Shown here one piece after another: positions 8,901 to 17,582 of a stretch of DNA of 64,000 nucleotides. The position numbers and the translations under genes are program-made. Positions within the stretch are counted from its first letter, which is position 1. Each line of letters begins with the position of its first letter. The stretch is from Pigmentibacter ruber (GTDB lineage Bacteria; Bdellovibrionota_B; Oligoflexia; Silvanigrellales; Silvanigrellaceae): NCBI RefSeq assembly GCF_009792895.1, contig NZ_WSSC01000002.1, positions 434,001 through 498,000 of the forward strand, read 5' to 3'. Under the pieces are notes generated by a model. That model searched no databases and had not been told where the DNA came from. It saw only the letters and a program-made list of their open reading frames with translations.

Positions 8901-10343
8901 TTATAGGCCAAATTGTTTAAGTGAATCTTTAAAACCATTTACAATACTTGCAGATGTATCTGGGCCATGAATAGTTGAACAAGTATCAATGTTTTTTATG
9001 GCATAATTGCTGCTGGTCATTAGATAACCAACATAATCATTAGCGGTTGATAAAACTACTATCGTGGAAATATTTGGAAAATTTGCTGCAAGCATTGATT
9101 GAAGAAGTTGTTTAGTATCAAATAATGGTTCACCTGGAAATAAAAAGAAGTATGTTGATCCTAATGAAAACCAGGAAATTTTTGTAATGTTATTTGTAAT
9201 ATCTGTTGATTTTATAGAAATAATATCTGAGAAATATTTTTCAGGTATTATTCCAAAGCTTATTCCACATCCTGTATAATTAATTTGAAATCCAGGTAAA
9301 GTAATAAATAATGTTCCAAAGTTTAAGCTTAGACTATTAGTGTTATTAGATATATTTGAGATTGTTTCGGTTACAAAAGTATCAGTGAATTTCTTTTTAT
9401 CTGTCATACTATCTATTGCATCTATTGTAGCATTTCCAACTACAGAGTTAAAAAAAGCACAATTTGAAGAGTGAGTTAAATTTTGTAATGATTCTTCCAG
9501 ATAACCAACAAAATCAGCGCTTAGAGTGATATCTGCAGCTCCATACCAAGTTGGATGTCCACTAAATACTTTTATACAAGCTAGTGAATTAGAATTTAAA
9601 TCTTTTAAATTTAAAAAATATGTTGATCTATCAACCTGCATACCTGGAAATCTGGTAAAATTATATCCCGATGCAGTGTAGTTAGCATTATCATAAGATT
9701 GGATTGTACCCATATTACTGATAGCATCATTTAATCCAGAAAATATCTTTGATTTTACTAGATCATAAACTTTTGGATTAAATCTATCACAGACTGCTGC
9801 AGCCCAAAAAGGATTTTCAGTCAATCCTGCTGGTCCTGCGTGAGTGTGTGTTGCTATAAATTGCACATTCGCGTGACTTAAATTCAAAGATGGAAAATTG
9901 TTTTGTAATTCTTTTATTATTTTTAAATTAAAGTCACTAGGAATAGCTATAATATCTAAATTAATTAATAAATAATACAATTCTTGAGAATTATTATTTC
10001 CTTTGAAAAGAATTACTTTTATTCTAGGTGGGTGGTCAACATTTTGAAAAGGTTTACAAAAAGTTGTGCTGTCACCAATGTTGATTAAATCAGGAGGAAT
10101 TAATCTACGTAAAGGTGAGCCAAATCCTGATAAACTCACAGGAAAATTTGGGTAAATATTTTTTGCACTCATTCCTACCTGCAAATTTGATGCAAGAGAA
10201 CCCATTCCACCAATAGAACCATTAGGAAAAAAAAGACTATTTACATTATTAGAAGAATTAAAGGGAGGTTTATTAATTTCTATCTGACAAGATGTAATAA
10301 AATATAATATAAATATAAAAATTCCTAATCTAAAAATTTGCAT
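8901..10343 (-). CDS. Neutral-ceramidase-like lipoprotein
   Basis: 480 aa. The signal peptide ends in a lipobox (FITS, Cys19), so the protein should be membrane-anchored outside the cytoplasm. FIATHTHAGPAG at 162-173 and FSGHPTWYGAADI followed by LSADFVGYLEE near 260-282 match the neutral/alkaline ceramidase N-terminal catalytic domain, where these histidines bind zinc. The opening GMSAKNIYPNFPVSLSGFG resembles the first strand of that domain. Neutral ceramidases are usually 640-750 aa, so the C-terminal immunoglobulin-like domain seems absent or much reduced. Ceramide is mainly a eukaryotic lipid, so a host substrate is plausible but inferred. It is followed downstream by the NRPS and preceded by an outer-membrane protein gene. 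Confidence 0.72.
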   Translation of the reverse strand: MQIFRLGIFIFILYFITSCQIEINKPPFNSSNNVNSLFFPNGSIGGMGSLASNLQVGMSAKNIYPNFPVSLSGFGSPLRRLIPPDLINIGDSTTFCKPFQNVDHPPRIKVILFKGNNNSQELYYLLINLDIIAIPSDFNLKIIKELQNNFPSLNLSHANVQFIATHTHAGPAGLTENPFWAAAVCDRFNPKVYDLVKSKIFSGLNDAISNMGTIQSYDNANYTASGYNFTRFPGMQVDRSTYFLNLKDLNSNSLACIKVFSGHPTWYGAADITLSADFVGYLEESLQNLTHSSNCAFFNSVVGNATIDAIDSMTDKKKFTDTFVTETISNISNNTNSLSLNFGTLFITLPGFQINYTGCGISFGIIPEKYFSDIISIKSTDITNNITKISWFSLGSTYFFLFPGEPLFDTKQLLQSMLAANFPNISTIVVLSTANDYVGYLMTSSNYAIKNIDTCSTIHGPDTSASIVNGFKDSLKQFGL

Positions 10344-10363
10344 TTTTATTCCAAAAAATAATT

Positions 10364-11209
10364 TTAAAAATCTATTCCAAGGTAGGCATCGGGAAGTGGT
10401 CCTGAAATCCTAATTCCATCAAAAGTCAAATTCCAATAGGCAATTCCTGCCCCAATTATGAGATGAGAAAAAAATTCTTTTCTAAGTGATAAGCCAAGAG
10501 CTTTGTATTCAACTGCTGCTGTGTTTCTGGCTCCTCCAACTTGTCTCCATTCCAAAGGGAAACTTTGGAGATAATAAAACTCTAGTGAAAGAGTTGTATG
10601 TTTTGAAGGTGTTGTATCGAAGTAATTGTGAATCAATCCTATTTTATAATTTGAATCAAAAACACTTCCCCAAATCTGATATAGCTGTTTACTAGATAAC
10701 TGGTAGGATGAATCTGTTAATTCATTATCCCAAAATTTGTAGTTAAATTTAAAGAAAAAGAGCCAGTCTTTATTTTCAGTATTTAGGTTATAATTATACG
10801 CAAATCCTACTCCCAATGCCACGCCTTTTTTATTTACTTCTTTACTGTAATTTGTCTCTGGACTTAGACTAAATGAAACTGTGTTTTCAGGATTTATTTT
10901 AGTTGAGCAGCTTAATCCGATTTGAATAACTGCATACAAGAGAGGGATTTGATTGAATTCAAATAAGCAGGGGACAAAATGAAGGTTGACCAAACTTTCT
11001 GTAATACCAAGACGGGTAAAGTTTGAATCATCTGTATTATCAGCTAGTTGTAAGTCTTCATGGGGAAATAAAGTGATAATTCGTTTGTCAGCGTACCCAT
11101 TAATAGGAATTATTACGAAAATTATGAGGAAAACCTTAAAACAATGCGCCTTTTTTAAATTAGACTTGAAAAAATTGTGAAATAAAGTTAGGGGACATAC
11201 TTCGACCAA
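10364..11209 (-). CDS. Predicted outer-membrane beta-barrel protein, function unknown
   Basis: 281 aa. The start appears to be TTG at 11209, preceded by GAGGAG at a spacing of 8. A Sec signal (KK, then FKVFLIIFVIIPI, cleavage after NGYA) lies near residues 20-40. The mature part has alternating hydrophobic strands with aromatic belts, and it ends in the C-terminal phenylalanine (YLGIDF) typical of Bam-inserted barrels. I recognise no family. It sits 20 bp upstream of the ceramidase-like gene on the same strand, so the two may be co-transcribed, and it diverges from rpsF. Confidence 0.7.
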   Translation of the reverse strand: MVEVCPLTLFHNFFKSNLKKAHCFKVFLIIFVIIPINGYADKRIITLFPHEDLQLADNTDDSNFTRLGITESLVNLHFVPCLFEFNQIPLLYAVIQIGLSCSTKINPENTVSFSLSPETNYSKEVNKKGVALGVGFAYNYNLNTENKDWLFFFKFNYKFWDNELTDSSYQLSSKQLYQIWGSVFDSNYKIGLIHNYFDTTPSKHTTLSLEFYYLQSFPLEWRQVGGARNTAAVEYKALGLSLRKEFFSHLIIGAGIAYWNLTFDGIRISGPLPDAYLGIDF

Positions 11210-11270
11210 ACTCCTTGCTCCTCATATTTGGGGCTCAAGTTTAAGTTGCACGATCCATAAGGAGAATTCT

Positions 11271-11687
11271 ATGCGTGAATACGAAGCAATGATTATTGCA
11301 AAGGCTGACTTACCTGAAGCTGAACTTTCCAAAATGGTCTCTAAATGGGAGACTATCATTGGAGCAGATGGCGGACAAGTCGTCAAAAAAGAGACTTGGG
11401 GCGTTCGCCGTCTCGCTTATCCAATTAATAAACAAACCCGTGGTAACTATTTTGTATATGATGTTGCTACAAACCAAGCTAACATTCATGAATTAGAGCG
11501 TATTCTAAAGCTAGAAGAAAATGTTTTACGTTCTATGGTTATCAAGCTTGCTGATAGCGTAAATGTTGAAGCTCGTCGTCTTGAATTACAAAAACAAGCA
11601 GAAGCGGCTGCTCAACGTGCGGCTGAAGCGGCGCGTGAAAAAGCAGAAGCAGAATCACTTGGTGCACGTAGAGGACAAGAAGACTAA
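11271..11687 (+). CDS. rpsF: 30S ribosomal protein bS6
   Basis: 138 aa. Starts MREYEAMIIAKADLPEAEL after a strong AAGGAG ribosome-binding site. GVRRLAYPINKQTRGNYFVYD and ERILKLEENVLRSMV are the conserved core strands and helix of S6, which packs with S18 on the 30S platform. The C-terminus has an Ala/Glu/Arg-rich helix-like tail (about residues 103-138) beyond the usual core of about 95-100 aa. It is the first gene of a run with the DUF2232 gene and rplI. The usual partner gene rpsR (S18) is not between them. Confidence 0.97.
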   Translation: MREYEAMIIAKADLPEAELSKMVSKWETIIGADGGQVVKKETWGVRRLAYPINKQTRGNYFVYDVATNQANIHELERILKLEENVLRSMVIKLADSVNVEARRLELQKQAEAAAQRAAEAAREKAEAESLGARRGQED

Positions 11688-11736
11688 TTTCTTGTTTTTA
11701 CTGAATTTATTTTAGGTTAAAAAAAGAGGAATTATT

Positions 11737-13095
11737 TTGAAGCCAAATAAAAATGAGTCACAAAATCAAAATAGCCCTAAAACAGGAGTAAATTCTTCAA
11801 AAAAATTTACTCCTACGCTGCTATTTTCAGGCTTTTTTATTGCTATAAGTTTCATTATTAATCTGTTTCCTCTTGCTGTTTTTAATGTGGCACAAATTTC
11901 AGCTATCCTTGGGAAAAGAATGGCTATAGTGCTCATGATTGCCGTAGCTTTCGTCCTAATTCTTCTTGGAAGTGCTTTTGCTCCGCCAATTGTATTGACC
12001 GGTGCTCTTGTTCTTTTTGCAATTCCGTTTTTTATTTCTGCTGTTATGATTAGAGAGAAAAATAAACATTGGATTTATGCAGCTGTCATTATGTTTTTAC
12101 CAATGATTTTATTATTTTATTCTACTATTTTTATGGTTAATAAAAATGAATTTGAGAAGCAGTTGGCTGATAATATTGCAATTGTTCAAAAAGATAAAAC
12201 AGTTTCAAACCAAGAAAAACTCAAACCAAATATTAGTTCATCTGAAAATCTAAGTAATTCCAGAAATATAGATGTCAAAAGCGTCTATGAAAATATAGAA
12301 AAAGTGAAACCTGGATTTATGAAGATTGTAAACGACTTTTTAAATTATAATTCTTGGCAAAGAATTTTGTTTTTCGTCTTTGGGGCAGGTTCTCTGACAT
12401 TTCTTATTTTCTTACTCATTTCTTTCGCAAATGTTGTTTTTGTCGACTTTGGCTTTGAACAAATTGAGAGATTAAGATCTATAGTAAATTATATTATTAA
12501 AAACTCTACAACCTTTACATCGCAGCTATTAAATAGTCTTTTAGCAATGCCAATGGTCAATACTGGTCGTACAGCTACACCAATTTTGATAGAGAAGCAT
12601 AAAGGACAAAATTTAGAAGAAAGCGAAAAAAGACATTCAGGTATTTTATCTTATTTTTGGAAACCTTTAAAACCTAAAAATGTAATCTATTGGCAGGGAT
12701 ACGCTTTTACTTTTCAAGGACAAAGTTCTTGGAATTTAAGAGAGTTTACTTTGCCATTCCCGTTAGTCATAGCTTCCATTGCGGGTTTAGCCTCCATCGG
12801 ACTTAGCTTTACTAATTTTGAATCAATGCTTAAAGTTCTAGAACATTCTCCCTATGCACCATTAATAGCAGGAATTAGCTTATTTTCTTTTGTTCTGCTT
12901 ACAATTGTTGCTTTACAAGGAATGTTTACTCTGTATAAAAGATTAACAACTGTAGCTCTATTTCCCATAGTGCTTATTTTTGCTTTAATTGCGTATAAGC
13001 ATATTGGAACATATGAAATTATTGGCTTTTTTGGAGTCATTGGGTTACTTGATTATGTGTATGATTGGCGTGGAATTAAAAGGAAACAAATTTAA
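11737..13095 (+). CDS. YybS/DUF2232-like polytopic membrane protein
   Basis: 452 aa. TTG start at 11737 with AGAGGA six bases upstream. The N-terminus has about four closely spaced hydrophobic segments (FSGFFIAISFIINLFPLAVF onward). A hydrophilic stretch around 145-205 follows, then another membrane segment near 215-235, a loop, and three or four segments from about 345 to the end. Position between S6 and L9 genes is the usual place for DUF2232/YybS membrane proteins, whose function is unknown. Family assignment rests on position and topology more than on motifs. Confidence 0.72.
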   Translation: MKPNKNESQNQNSPKTGVNSSKKFTPTLLFSGFFIAISFIINLFPLAVFNVAQISAILGKRMAIVLMIAVAFVLILLGSAFAPPIVLTGALVLFAIPFFISAVMIREKNKHWIYAAVIMFLPMILLFYSTIFMVNKNEFEKQLADNIAIVQKDKTVSNQEKLKPNISSSENLSNSRNIDVKSVYENIEKVKPGFMKIVNDFLNYNSWQRILFFVFGAGSLTFLIFLLISFANVVFVDFGFEQIERLRSIVNYIIKNSTTFTSQLLNSLLAMPMVNTGRTATPILIEKHKGQNLEESEKRHSGILSYFWKPLKPKNVIYWQGYAFTFQGQSSWNLREFTLPFPLVIASIAGLASIGLSFTNFESMLKVLEHSPYAPLIAGISLFSFVLLTIVALQGMFTLYKRLTTVALFPIVLIFALIAYKHIGTYEIIGFFGVIGLLDYVYDWRGIKRKQI

Positions 13096-13149
13096 TTTCC
13101 GTTATTCGAATAAACTTTTTATTGATATTATGAAAGAAGGATATAAATT

Positions 13150-13596
13150 ATGCTCGTACTTTTACAAGCAAATGTACCAAATTTAGGTCATATCGGGGAC
13201 CTTGTTAAGGTAAAAGCTGGTTATGCTAGAAACTATCTTTTTCCTCGTGAGTTAGCAGTTTTAGCTGATGAAAGAAACAAGAAATTATTAGATCACCAAC
13301 GCAGACAAGCTGATGCTAAAAAACAAAAAGATTTAGCAAGTGCTAAAGAGCTCGCTGCAACTATTAGTGCTCTTTCTTTAACCATTCAAAAACCAGTTGG
13401 TGAAGAAGACAAAATTTTTGGTACTGTGACTACTCAAGAACTAGCTGATGCGTTCCGTGCAGCTGGACATGAAGTAGATCGCCGCATGATTTCAATTTTA
13501 GATGAAATCAAACTAGTTGGTGTTTACAAAGGTGTTGTAAAACTTCACCCTGAGGTTTCAGCTCAATTTAATATTTGGGTTGTTGCACAAAACTAA
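13150..13596 (+). CDS. rplI: 50S ribosomal protein bL9
   Basis: 148 aa, the usual length. The N-terminal domain has LLQANVPNLGHIGDLVKVKA then GYARNYLFPRELAV, the L9 signature that binds 23S rRNA. A long connecting helix (residues about 45-75) leads to the C-terminal domain with KIFGTVTTQELADA. GAAAGAAGGA precedes the ATG. A strong rho-independent terminator follows at 13621, so rplI closes the rpsF transcript. Confidence 0.97.
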   Translation: MLVLLQANVPNLGHIGDLVKVKAGYARNYLFPRELAVLADERNKKLLDHQRRQADAKKQKDLASAKELAATISALSLTIQKPVGEEDKIFGTVTTQELADAFRAAGHEVDRRMISILDEIKLVGVYKGVVKLHPEVSAQFNIWVVAQN

Positions 13597-13620
13597 TTTT
13601 ATTAGCTAAAAGCCCATTTT

Positions 13621-13651
13621 AAAAGTAAGGGAACTCCCTTACTTTTTTTTT
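13621..13651 (+). terminator. Rho-independent terminator after rplI
   Basis: Perfect 11-bp stem AAAAGTAAGGG / CCCTTACTTTT with loop AACT, running straight into an uninterrupted T run. It ends the rpsF-DUF2232-rplI transcript and helps exclude the upstream TTG (13650) as start of the next gene. Confidence 0.9.
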
Positions 13652-13694
13652 GACTCATTTTAAGTTTTTTATTTTTAAGACGATGGTCTTGATT

Positions 13695-14513
13695 ATGAAA
13701 CATTTGAAAGACGCTAAATTACTAATAGAAGAGGGCGATTCAGCAGGGGCGATGGCAGTTCTAGAGAATTTGCTTTCTCTATCTCCTAGAAATACTGAAG
13801 CAATAAGAATGAAAGCTTTTATCCTAGATGCTTGGGGAAGATTTGATGAATCTTTATCCCTTTTGCATACTTTGGGTAAATTGTCTTCCTCAGATGAAGA
13901 GCCTTATGCTGAGTTAGATAAAAGAATAGATGAGGACAGGGAGTCATTAATATATAGCCGATTGACTCCTGAGGGGAGATGGTACTTTCAATTTTCTCCT
14001 TTGCAAATGCTCATCTCATTAATAGGTTTAATGGGTTGTTTCTTATTTTTAATCACTAGCCCTACTTTTTTTGAGCATTCAAAGTCATCTATTCCTCCTG
14101 GATTGCTTTTTTCATTTTTTACCTTAGTTGTTATTCCTTGGTTTTTGTTACTTTTAATTAATATGCATGGAATTAAAAAAATTTTAGTGGGGTTAACTGG
14201 AATTCAAGTTTTTTATGGAATGAAAAAAATTGAATATAGTTGGGAACAAATGGGACATGTTGTGATAGAATATGATCCTAATTTAAAAGAAGATTATTTA
14301 CACATGATAGTATATTCACGTTCAACACGAGAACCTCTCTTTAATTTTGATATTTCAAAAACAAAAAGCGTAGTTCGGGCAAGAAGACATTTTGTTCGAT
14401 TAATACTTAGTTACATTGATACTGTAAGTTATGTTCCCAGAGGGAAAGCAACAAATAAAGAAGAAAATAATTCTGAGGATATCAATAATAATAAAAATGA
14501 TTCTGCTGCATAA
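13695..14513 (+). CDS. TPR-containing membrane protein, function unknown
   Basis: 272 aa from the ATG at 13695 (MKHLKDAKLLIEEGDSAGAM). An in-frame ATG at 13683 is also possible. The TTG at 13650 lies inside the rplI terminator and is unlikely. Residues 1-70 look like one or two tetratricopeptide repeats (AMAVLENLLSLSPRNTEAIR). Two membrane segments follow at about 115-135 and 150-170. The C-terminal part (about 175-250) is a soluble domain of PH-like appearance, and the tail is Asn/Lys-rich. A scaffolding role is a guess. It converges with rarA, whose stop abuts this one. Confidence 0.75.
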   Translation: MKHLKDAKLLIEEGDSAGAMAVLENLLSLSPRNTEAIRMKAFILDAWGRFDESLSLLHTLGKLSSSDEEPYAELDKRIDEDRESLIYSRLTPEGRWYFQFSPLQMLISLIGLMGCFLFLITSPTFFEHSKSSIPPGLLFSFFTLVVIPWFLLLLINMHGIKKILVGLTGIQVFYGMKKIEYSWEQMGHVVIEYDPNLKEDYLHMIVYSRSTREPLFNFDISKTKSVVRARRHFVRLILSYIDTVSYVPRGKATNKEENNSEDINNNKNDSAA

Positions 14514-15797
14514 TTATTTTTTCTTCCAAAGGTCTGATAGTCTACTCTTTAAGCGACTTTCTACCCCGTTATCAGTTGGAAGATAAGCTGGTTTTTTTTC
14601 TGTTCTTTTTAAATCCACAATAGAATCTGGTAGATAATTAAAAGAAACAAAAGAATTTTCAAAATCATGAGGATATTTATATTTACTTTTACCTTTTAGA
14701 GTCAATTCAACAGGTGGTTGAATTGACATTCCATTTTCTTCTGCTGTTTGGCGCCAATTTCTTACATTTTCAATGGCTTTGTAGGATCTGTTACTTTTAA
14801 AAGTACTAGCTAAATAAGTAACACATTGTGCAAGTGGAATTCTGCCTTCAGGCATTCCTACAGCCTCAATAGCTTTATATGCGCTTAAAGCTAAAGTTAA
14901 CGCTTGTGGATCAGCATTCCCAACATCTTCACTAGCAAAAATAATACACCTTCTAGCTATAAATAAAGGATCTTCACCTTTATCTAAAGAGGTTATTGCA
15001 TAAAATAACGCAGCATCAGGGTCGCTTCCTCGCATACTTTTAATCATAGCACTGATATAGTCATAGTGATTTTTTGATGTAAATGATTTTAAAGTATTAG
15101 CAAAAACTTCGGTTTCTTCTTCAACTGAATTACAATGACATATATTTTCTAGTAAATTTAAAGAAAATCTTAAGTCTCCGCCACTCATTTTTGCAATTTT
15201 TTCAAAGCAATCTTTTTTTAAATATTCAATATAATTTGTTTTTTTGTTTTGAAAAATATTTGATTTATTTATTGTTAAATAATTTAACCCTTGCTCTAAA
15301 GCAAGAAGAATATCCTCTTCTTGGAGTGGTCCATTATAAATACATCTTACTCTACTTAAAAAAGGAGCACTTAATTCAGTTGTAGGAGATTCTGTTGTTG
15401 CTCCAATAAGCCATGCTTCAGAATATTCTAATATAGGTAATAAAGCATCTTGCTGGGTTCTTGATAATCTATGAATTTCATCAATAAATAAAATTGGTGG
15501 TGTGTTGCAATTTTGAATAGCTGCACGAATTTCTTTTACGCCATCTCTAACTCCTGAGAGCATGATAAACGGAATATCACAAGTTTCCCCAAGCAATCTT
15601 GCTAAAGTTGTTTTTCCTGAACCTGGGGGTCCCCACAAAATGAGGTGGAACTTGCGATTTAATCTCCATTGAGCTAAATCTCTTTCCCATATTTTTTTAG
15701 CTGATCCAACAAGTAAATGGATAGAATTTTTTGTTGGACGCAATTTCTCTGCTAAAAGTAAGGATTCATTTTTTTCTATTTTATCTTCGATAATCAT
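14514..15797 (-). CDS. rarA: Replication-associated recombination protein A (RarA/MgsA AAA+ ATPase)
   Basis: 427 aa. LAEKLRPTKNSIHLLVGSAK is the diverged N-terminal RarA box. Walker A is GPPGSGKTTLARLL, Walker B is ILFIDEIHRLSRTQQDALLP, and the sensor is LIGATTESPTTEL. The C-terminal half carries the RarA tetramerisation region, including IKSMRGSDPDAALFYAI and RRCIIFASEDVGNADPQAL. The family acts at stalled replication forks with SSB. Its start overlaps the end of lnt by 17 bp, so the two are probably translationally coupled. Confidence 0.95.
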   Translation of the reverse strand: MIIEDKIEKNESLLLAEKLRPTKNSIHLLVGSAKKIWERDLAQWRLNRKFHLILWGPPGSGKTTLARLLGETCDIPFIMLSGVRDGVKEIRAAIQNCNTPPILFIDEIHRLSRTQQDALLPILEYSEAWLIGATTESPTTELSAPFLSRVRCIYNGPLQEEDILLALEQGLNYLTINKSNIFQNKKTNYIEYLKKDCFEKIAKMSGGDLRFSLNLLENICHCNSVEEETEVFANTLKSFTSKNHYDYISAMIKSMRGSDPDAALFYAITSLDKGEDPLFIARRCIIFASEDVGNADPQALTLALSAYKAIEAVGMPEGRIPLAQCVTYLASTFKSNRSYKAIENVRNWRQTAEENGMSIQPPVELTLKGKSKYKYPHDFENSFVSFNYLPDSIVDLKRTEKKPAYLPTDNGVESRLKSRLSDLWKKK

Positions 15798-17487
15798 TAG
15801 AATTATTTTTCATTGAAAAAAGAAACCAAATAGTAGAAATAATTCCTAATATTATTAGTGGCCAATTACCTAATAAAGAAAAAACTGTTACTTCTTTTGA
15901 TAAAGGAACATCTACATATCCAGTTGCTTGTGTTAGTAATTTAGTAGGTTTCATAATTTCTCGCCCAAATTGATCAAATGCCAGAGTAGGCCCAGTATTT
16001 GAAACCATTACTAAGCTTCTAGAGTTCTCAATACTCCTAAATTTATTTAAAATACTGAATTCTAGTCCAGCATTACTATCTACCATCCAAACAAAATTTG
16101 CCTGGTTTACAAATAAGCTTGCTTTACCTTTACTGGCTTGTAACCTTGGCAATTGTTGGTTGATAGAATCAAAACAAATTAGTGGTGCGACAAAATCATT
16201 TTCATTATAAGCTAGACCATCAAAGTTTGTACCAATTTCAAGTTTACTAGCATTTTCAAAAATTTTCCGATATTGCTCTCCTAAAGAAGGAAAATAATCT
16301 TCAAAAGGGAAACTTTCTCCAAAAGGCATTGGTACCCATTTTTCAAAATCTTTACTTTTTGATCCATCTGGGCGAATTAAAAAAGAAGCAGACCAAACAG
16401 GAGCTTTTTCAATTCCCATAATTTTGATTTTTTCAACATCCCATTTCGTTGCTTGAACAAGAATGGGAACTTGATTTTTAGCAGTAAATTGTTTGGTCAA
16501 ATTGATTTCTCTTTGATCCAGTAAATAAAAGCTTTGAGTAGCACTTTCTGGCCATACTAGTAAGTCTGGTTTTTTTCCATCGGCTTGAAGTGATTTTTGT
16601 ATGGCTTCCTCACTCATCTCAAGCAATCTTGTAATATTCTGTTTTTGTGCATCTATAGCTGGAAGGGGAAGTGATGCAATAGAATTAAAGGTGAAATTGG
16701 GTTGGACAAATGCAATTCTAGAAGTTTTTGTTTTACCTTCAGCGTGTTCAGCATCATAAATTCGATAAAAACCATATGAATAAATAAGACCCCACAGAGC
16801 GGAGTTTATCAGTATGGCAGATATAAGAAGATTTTTATTTTTTAAAATATTTGATAAGCCAATAGCTAGAGATAGATTTGTAAATAAAATAAAAAATGAA
16901 ACAACATTGAAACCAAAAATATTAGCCAATTGGCTAATATATATTTCTGAATGCATTAAACTTCCAAATGTCCAATTAAAGAAACGAGGAGCGATTATTT
17001 CTAACAAAACTATCATCATTGCTATTGCAAGTGTAGGAAGTTTTTTAGTTGGATGTCGTGTTGATATCCATGTTTTAAAAATTAAAGGTGAAAAAATAAA
17101 AGGAAAATACAACGCTGTAAAGATACTTATTCCAATATATAATGGATAAGCGGTTGTTGCTTTAAAAGAACTGAAGAAAATGATTGGCTTAGAGATCCAA
17201 AAAAAAGCACAAAGTTGTAGAATAAAACCAAATAACCAAAAACAAAAAAAAGCTTTCACTGATCTTTGAAAAGGTGAACATGCAATTGAGTGTTGTTTTA
17301 AATGCGATGAAACCTGTTGAGTTCTTGATAAATTTTCAGTTACTAAGAAAAGCGGAATAAGAGAAAAAGGTAAGATAATTCCAAGTCCTATAGTTGGGAA
17401 ATGGTGTCCTGGGAACCCCATTGAAACTAAGATACCGCTTAAAATAACGCCGAGATACTTTAGAATGCTTGATTTAATGTTAATCAT
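15781..17487 (-). CDS. lnt: Apolipoprotein N-acyltransferase
   Basis: 568 aa, somewhat longer than the usual 500-520. The N-terminal half is polytopic, opening with YLGVILSGILVSMGFPG. The C-terminal half is the carbon-nitrogen hydrolase domain: LLVWPESATQ carries the catalytic Glu, KWVPMPFGESFPFE the Lys, and VAPLICFDSI the Cys. It adds the third acyl chain to lipoproteins at the inner membrane. This fits the several lipoprotein toxin candidates in the window, which would need it for outer-membrane sorting. It overlaps rarA downstream. Confidence 0.94.
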   Translation of the reverse strand: MINIKSSILKYLGVILSGILVSMGFPGHHFPTIGLGIILPFSLIPLFLVTENLSRTQQVSSHLKQHSIACSPFQRSVKAFFCFWLFGFILQLCAFFWISKPIIFFSSFKATTAYPLYIGISIFTALYFPFIFSPLIFKTWISTRHPTKKLPTLAIAMMIVLLEIIAPRFFNWTFGSLMHSEIYISQLANIFGFNVVSFFILFTNLSLAIGLSNILKNKNLLISAILINSALWGLIYSYGFYRIYDAEHAEGKTKTSRIAFVQPNFTFNSIASLPLPAIDAQKQNITRLLEMSEEAIQKSLQADGKKPDLLVWPESATQSFYLLDQREINLTKQFTAKNQVPILVQATKWDVEKIKIMGIEKAPVWSASFLIRPDGSKSKDFEKWVPMPFGESFPFEDYFPSLGEQYRKIFENASKLEIGTNFDGLAYNENDFVAPLICFDSINQQLPRLQASKGKASLFVNQANFVWMVDSNAGLEFSILNKFRSIENSRSLVMVSNTGPTLAFDQFGREIMKPTKLLTQATGYVDVPLSKEVTVFSLLGNWPLIILGIISTIWFLFSMKNNSNDYRR

Positions 17488-17582
17488 GGACTTATTATGA
17501 CCTATAAGATTTGGAATTAAACGGAAAAAAGTTTATACCAACTGCGGCATTGATGATAACATGGGGCATTGGAGATCTCAAT

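Noticed and set aside
13102-13113. 12-bp palindrome TTATTCGAATAA before rplI
   Set aside because: Too short and AT-rich to treat as an operator without conservation data.
13650-13694. Longer TTG-started version of the TPR protein
   Set aside because: The TTG lies in the T run of the rplI terminator.
17511-17582. Longer TTG-started version of the DUF1573 protein
   Set aside because: It would place 24 residues before a clean signal peptide that starts at the ATG at 17583 with a good ribosome-binding site.
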